The notes under the pieces were generated by a model. It was not told the DNA's origin and did no database searches. It saw only the letters and a program-made list of their open reading frames with translations. From Calditrichota bacterium (GTDB lineage Bacteria; Calditrichota; Calditrichia; RBG-13-44-9; J042): 30,433 nt of DNA. How positions within the stretch are numbered: the stretch's first letter is position 1; each line of letters starts with the position of its first letter. The translations under genes and the position numbers were made by a program. The stretch spans positions 1 to 30,433 of the forward strand of contig JAADJD010000037.1 in the NCBI GenBank assembly GCA_013150955.1. The letters are read 5' to 3'. Shown one piece after another: positions 26,715 to 30,433 of the stretch.

Positions 26715-26850
26715 TTTCCGCTAATCCGCGTTATTCGCAGCGAAAGACTTCGTGGATATTGAAAATCCCCGACACCCTATTTCAAATTTTCCCCGATTTT
26801 GCTATTTTTGAGAACAAAGGTCGGCAGAGGAAACACACGAGGAGTCGGTC

Positions 26851-28179
26851 ATGCTGGAACGCTGGTTCAAGCTTTCCGAAAACCAAACCACAATAAGGCG
26901 AGAGATTTCGGGCGGTATTACCACTTTCATGACCATGGCTTACATCATTTTTGTGCAGCCGATAGTGATGCACCAGGCGGGCATGGATATGGAGGCGGTT
27001 CTGGCGGCCACCTGCATTTCCAGTGCTCTGGCCACATTTTTAATGGCGTTTCTGGCCAACTACCCCATTGCGCTGGCACCGGCCATGGGGCACAATTTTT
27101 TCTTTACCTACACTGTGGTGCTGACGCTGGGTTACAGCTGGCAACAGGCACTGGGCGCCATTTTCATCAGTGGCGTCCTGTTTATTCTTCTCTCTTTTGT
27201 TGGATTAAGAGAACATCTGATCAATGCCGTACCAGCGGGCATTAAAAATGCGATCGCTGCCGGAATTGGGCTGCTCATCACCATGGTGGGGCTGGAGTGG
27301 AGCGGCATTGTGGTGGATCATCCGGGAACACTGGTGGGGCTGGGGGATTTGACCGCCCCTCCTGTACTGCTTTCTCTGTTCGGCCTGTCCATCATGGGTA
27401 TTCTGTTTGCCAGGGGCGTGCGGGCGGCCATCCTTATCGGGATACTGGCCAACTTGCTGGTGGGACTGGTCACCGGCATGGTGCATTACGAAGGCGTGTT
27501 CGGAAAACTGCCCAACCTGCAGCCAACGTTTCTTAAACTGGATGTGACCGGCGCCATTCAGCTGGGCATGCTATCCATCATCTTTGTCTTTTTCTTCCTG
27601 GATTTGTTCGACACCGTGGGAACATTGATCGGCGTCAGCCAGGAAGCTGGCTTTCTGCGAGAAGATGGTACCTTACCGCGAGCCAAACAGGCATTACTAT
27701 CCGATGCGATTGGCACCGTGGCGGGCACGCTTCTGGGTACCTCCACCATCACCAGCTACATCGAAAGTTCCACCGGAGTGAGTGCCGGGGCGCGCACCGG
27801 ACTGGCCAACCTGGTAACCGGAACCCTCTTCCTACTGGCGCTGTTCTTCACACCGCTGGTGAAGATGATTGGCGGCGGCATTGAATATGGGGAGGGGCTT
27901 CACCTCTACCCGGTGGTGGCACCGGCTCTCATAATCGTTGGCTGCTTTATGATGAAAAATGTGCGTCGCATTCAATGGGATGATTTCACTGAATCCATCC
28001 CGGCATTCCTGACCATCATGCTTATGCCCACCACCTTCAGCATCACCGAGGGGATGGCCTTTGGTTTCATCTCCTTCACGCTGTTGAAGGCAGTGGCCGG
28101 CCGCCTGCAGGAAGTGCCCTGGCTCATTCGCATCTTCGCCCTGCTATTCGTTTTCCGATACCTTTTCCTGATGGCCTGA
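26851..28179 (+). CDS. Purine (adenine/guanine/hypoxanthine) permease, AzgA family
   Basis: The protein has 442 residues with about 12-13 hydrophobic segments. It belongs to the AzgA/PbuG branch of nucleobase-cation symporters: REISGGITTFMTMAYIIFVQP at the N terminus, LAPAMGHNFFFTY (substrate region of TM3; AzgA-type proteins usually read APGMGLNA here), IGLLITMVGL, FFFLDLFDTVGTLIGVSQEAGFL and TSTITSYIESSTGVSAGARTGLANL. These proteins import purine bases with protons. AMGHN in place of the common GMGLN could alter specificity. A GAGG stretch is close upstream of the ATG. It follows the palindromic repeat, and the next gene is convergent. Confidence 0.9.
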   Translation: MLERWFKLSENQTTIRREISGGITTFMTMAYIIFVQPIVMHQAGMDMEAVLAATCISSALATFLMAFLANYPIALAPAMGHNFFFTYTVVLTLGYSWQQALGAIFISGVLFILLSFVGLREHLINAVPAGIKNAIAAGIGLLITMVGLEWSGIVVDHPGTLVGLGDLTAPPVLLSLFGLSIMGILFARGVRAAILIGILANLLVGLVTGMVHYEGVFGKLPNLQPTFLKLDVTGAIQLGMLSIIFVFFFLDLFDTVGTLIGVSQEAGFLREDGTLPRAKQALLSDAIGTVAGTLLGTSTITSYIESSTGVSAGARTGLANLVTGTLFLLALFFTPLVKMIGGGIEYGEGLHLYPVVAPALIIVGCFMMKNVRRIQWDDFTESIPAFLTIMLMPTTFSITEGMAFGFISFTLLKAVAGRLQEVPWLIRIFALLFVFRYLFLMA

Positions 28180-28182
28180 GTC

Positions 28183-28202
28183 GGTGGGAAGGGAATCCCA
28201 CC
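28183..28202 (+). terminator. Possible terminator hairpin after the purine permease gene
   Basis: GGTGGGA and TCCCACC form a 7-bp stem with a 6-base loop four bases after the stop. The following stretch is C-rich with only three T residues, so termination may be weak. Confidence 0.45.
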
Positions 28203-28231
28203 CACCCCTTTAACAAACGGGCACTGCCACT

Positions 28232-28582
28232 TTAACCCGAATTATGCATTAGAACCGCGAATGACACGATTGAACACAATTAAACCCATGTTATGCTTCA
28301 GACCACGACTTACACGAATTAACACTAATAAACCCAGATTATGCAATAGACCACGAATTGCACGAATTAACACAAATAAAAATATTCAAATACATTAGAT
28401 CAGATCTGGATGAAAATTCGTTTCGAGGTTTATTCGCGATTTTATTGATATTTTTGGGTTTCATTCGCGTGATTCGCGCGGTTTAATGCATTATTTGGGA
28501 TTATTCGAATTCATTCGCGTGATTTGTGGTTTTAACGCTTTATTTGGGTTTATTGGTCTCATTCGCGTGATTCGCGGTGAAC
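28232..28582 (+). repeat. Nested dispersed palindromic repeat, copy D (3 left arms, core, 3 right arms)
   Basis: Left arms start near 28232, 28281 and 28330, each with an AACCCR-TTATGC word followed by a CACGAAT word. A single core with ATTAGATCAGATCTGGATGA follows, then right arms at about 28461-28500, 28511-28552 and 28557-28582 with ATTCGCGTGATT words. It fills the gap between the permease and the convergent regulator gene. No gene is present. Confidence 0.82.
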
Positions 28583-28590
28583 ACCTCCCC

Positions 28591-30162
28591 CTAAAGCCGG
28601 CGAAGCTGCTTGCGAAAATAACCCGGCGTCACCCCGGTTACCTTCTTGAATGCCGCAATGAACGATGATTTGGATTTGAATCCGACCGATTCCCCGATGC
28701 CCTGAATGGAATACTCCGTATACGGTTCCTGGGTAAACAACCGGATGGCCTCTTTCACCCGCAGGGTGTTGATAAAATTGGGGAAACTGGCATCGTAATG
28801 CTCATTAATGATTCGGGACAGGTAGCGGGAATGCACGCCCAGACGGCTGGATAATTTTTCGATCGTCAGATCGGGTTCCAGATACATTTTTTGTCCGATT
28901 AACAGGGCTTCAATCTGGTGGATGATTTCTTTTTCTTTATCGGGATCAATCTGCCAGCCATTGGCCGCTGGATTGTGAGCGCGATGCTCTGCGGGTTCCA
29001 GGTGTTGACTCCATTGCAAACTCCGCTGTACCAGCAGTCGATACGCCTGGTGCTTTTTCCGATAAAGATACAACACACCAAACAACAATGCCAGAATGCT
29101 CAATCCCCCAGCCGAAAGGTACCGAACTTCCCATTCCTTCCGCCGCAGCAGGGCTTTCTGGTAGGCGATTTCCTGTTCCTTTTTTTCCATCTCGTATTGA
29201 ACCCGCAGCTCGTTCATCTGCCGGGCCAGGGATTCGTTATAAAGGGAATCTTTAAGTGCATCGTATCGCCGGAAGTATTTCACGGCCCGGGGATAATTGG
29301 TCATGGCCTGATGGATTTCCGCCAGATTCAAATAAACATCTTTCAACTGAAGCCGCAGCCGATGCCTTTGCGCTAACGATTCGGCGCGAAGGGCCAGTCT
29401 TAAGGCCGCTGACCAACGCTTCTCCCGTTTGTAACTGTTTACCATGTTCGCCAGGCTTTCCAGATACATTTCCACATTCTGAACCGAATCGGCATAAGCC
29501 GCACTCCGCCTGGCCAGCCGGCGCGCCTGTTCGTAATTCCCCAGCTTGACATTCAGTCGCGCCAGATTAATCTCCACCGCCGCCCGATAAAACGATCCGC
29601 TCCGGGTCAGCGGCAACGCGCGCTGATAATACTCCGCTGCCGAGTCCAGCTGTCCCAGCGAAATAAAATTATTGGCCATGTTCACATAAATGATGAGCAA
29701 TCGCCGGGAATCGGGCAACTGCCGGGCCAGGGGGATCAATTGCCAGTACTGCTGATTGGATTCATCATATCGCTGCATGCGGGCGTAAACCGTGGCGACG
29801 TTGCTCAATGCCCGCAAATAGTCCTGCGTGTGATCCCCTTCCCCCGCCAGGCGGGCGCAATCCAGATAAATCGAGAGAGCACGGGAATAATCCCCCAGAG
29901 TGTAGTAATATTGCCCTTTTAAAAACAAAAATTGACGGTAGGCCGCTGATTGAGGATAAAGCGAGACAACGGGTTCCAGCATCGACAGGTATCGGCGGGC
30001 ATGCACCGGCGAGCGATCCAGAGTATCCTCCAGCGCCTCCAGGTAGGCCGGTAATTCAGCGACGGTTACCGATGAAAGGCGATGCCAATCCAGATGCGTA
30101 TGCTCTTGAGTAAAAGTCAAACAAATGGCACAAACTATCCAGAGCAACAAATACCGGATCAT
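28591..30162 (-). CDS. Membrane-anchored TPR protein with C-terminal AraC-type HTH
   Basis: The protein has 523 residues from the chosen ATG. It begins with a signal-like hydrophobic helix (MIRYLLLWIVCAICLTF), then about 300 residues of helical TPR-like repeats (for example SRALSIYLDCARLAGE, DSAAEYYQRALPL, NYEQARRLARRSAAYA), a coiled-coil stretch rich in Glu/Lys, a membrane helix (GGLSILALLFGVLYLYRKK), and a C-terminal AraC-type double helix-turn-helix (LTIEKLSSRLGVHSRYLSRIINE; SIQGIGESVGFKSKSSFIAAFKKVTGVTPGYFRK). This layout, with the TPR part outside and the DNA-binding part inside the membrane, is common in Bacteroidota and relatives. The ligand and target are unknown. An in-frame ATG at 30189 is the alternative start; neither has a strong ribosome binding site. 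Confidence 0.88.
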   Translation of the reverse strand: MIRYLLLWIVCAICLTFTQEHTHLDWHRLSSVTVAELPAYLEALEDTLDRSPVHARRYLSMLEPVVSLYPQSAAYRQFLFLKGQYYYTLGDYSRALSIYLDCARLAGEGDHTQDYLRALSNVATVYARMQRYDESNQQYWQLIPLARQLPDSRRLLIIYVNMANNFISLGQLDSAAEYYQRALPLTRSGSFYRAAVEINLARLNVKLGNYEQARRLARRSAAYADSVQNVEMYLESLANMVNSYKREKRWSAALRLALRAESLAQRHRLRLQLKDVYLNLAEIHQAMTNYPRAVKYFRRYDALKDSLYNESLARQMNELRVQYEMEKKEQEIAYQKALLRRKEWEVRYLSAGGLSILALLFGVLYLYRKKHQAYRLLVQRSLQWSQHLEPAEHRAHNPAANGWQIDPDKEKEIIHQIEALLIGQKMYLEPDLTIEKLSSRLGVHSRYLSRIINEHYDASFPNFINTLRVKEAIRLFTQEPYTEYSIQGIGESVGFKSKSSFIAAFKKVTGVTPGYFRKQLRRL

Positions 30163-30189
30163 GCCTTTACCGTGTTCACCCTTTCTCAT

Positions 30190-30433
30190 CCAGTAGCGAA
30201 TGTAATGAATTTTCCGCTTTCAGAGAACAGGAAATCGTTGCCAGTGGGAATTTAATAACGCCGTTCAAGGTAAAACACAAATGGCCCATCGGGAATTTCG
30301 GGTCAGTCCAGCCAGCAACAAGTTTCCAATCTAAAAAAACAGGAAACCTTTGATAAAATGCTTGTATTGTCGAATTGAGAATTTACCAAAAAATTTTTGG
30401 ACAAAATTATTTCATAAAACGCAATTCATCGCC
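30190..30433. other. Upstream region of the TPR-AraC gene to the window edge
   Basis: AT-rich non-coding sequence. It should hold the promoter of the TPR-AraC gene, but no clear -35/-10 pair, operator or RNA gene was recognised. Confidence 0.4.

Overview
The window looks like a chromosomal segment from a free-living bacterium of the FCB superphylum, closest in character to Calditrichota, Ignavibacteriota or KSB1-like lineages. This placement is inference. It rests on a PorX-type response regulator fused to a PglZ/alkaline-phosphatase domain followed by tsaE-tsaB-rimI-accD, a membrane-anchored TPR-AraC regulator, AT-rich palindromic repeats between genes, and clear Shine-Dalgarno sites (less usual in Bacteroidota proper). 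Most genes are core housekeeping genes. No phage, integrase, transposase or CRISPR genes were seen.

Layout. Positions 1-2420 are a tRNA region read on the minus strand. A Pro(TGG)-Arg(TCT)-His(GTG) tRNA cluster ends in a terminator at 998-1027. A separate tRNA-Glu(TTC) ends in a terminator at 308-333, and a small GIY-YIG nuclease gene starts just beyond it. Upstream of tRNA-Glu and of tRNA-Pro lie two tandem arrays of truncated tRNA copies, 5 units of about 106 bp and 9 units of about 119 bp. In each array the fragments keep the acceptor 5' strand and D arm, have the anticodon arm replaced by a perfect hairpin with a three-base loop, and break off inside the T loop. The same hairpin fragment also sits at the 3' end of the GIY-YIG gene. 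This is the most unusual structure in the window.

Positions 2780-7681 hold plus-strand metabolic genes: a CYTH-domain protein with rdgB, then an aminotransferase with a nitrilase-family amidohydrolase, then an MFS exporter. Positions 7861-14581 hold two large multisensor histidine kinases that converge: a membrane hybrid kinase with two receiver domains, and a soluble PAS/GAF kinase with one. Positions 15200-19516 form a likely operon, porX-tsaE-tsaB-rimI, followed by accD and a terminator. Positions 19790-23953 are surE-guaA-glmS, tightly spaced and ended by a terminator. Positions 24553-26474 hold a CsaA-like tRNA-binding protein, a TIM-barrel sugar isomerase-like protein and a convergent sfsA. 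Positions 26851-28179 encode an AzgA-type purine permease, and 28591-30162 (minus) a membrane TPR-AraC regulator.

A second repeat family is spread through the intergenic gaps at about 4.15, 24.1, 26.55 and 28.23 kb. It is a palindromic, MITE-like element of about 165 bp with 40-bp imperfect inverted ends. One copy carries three nested left arms and three right arms around a single core.
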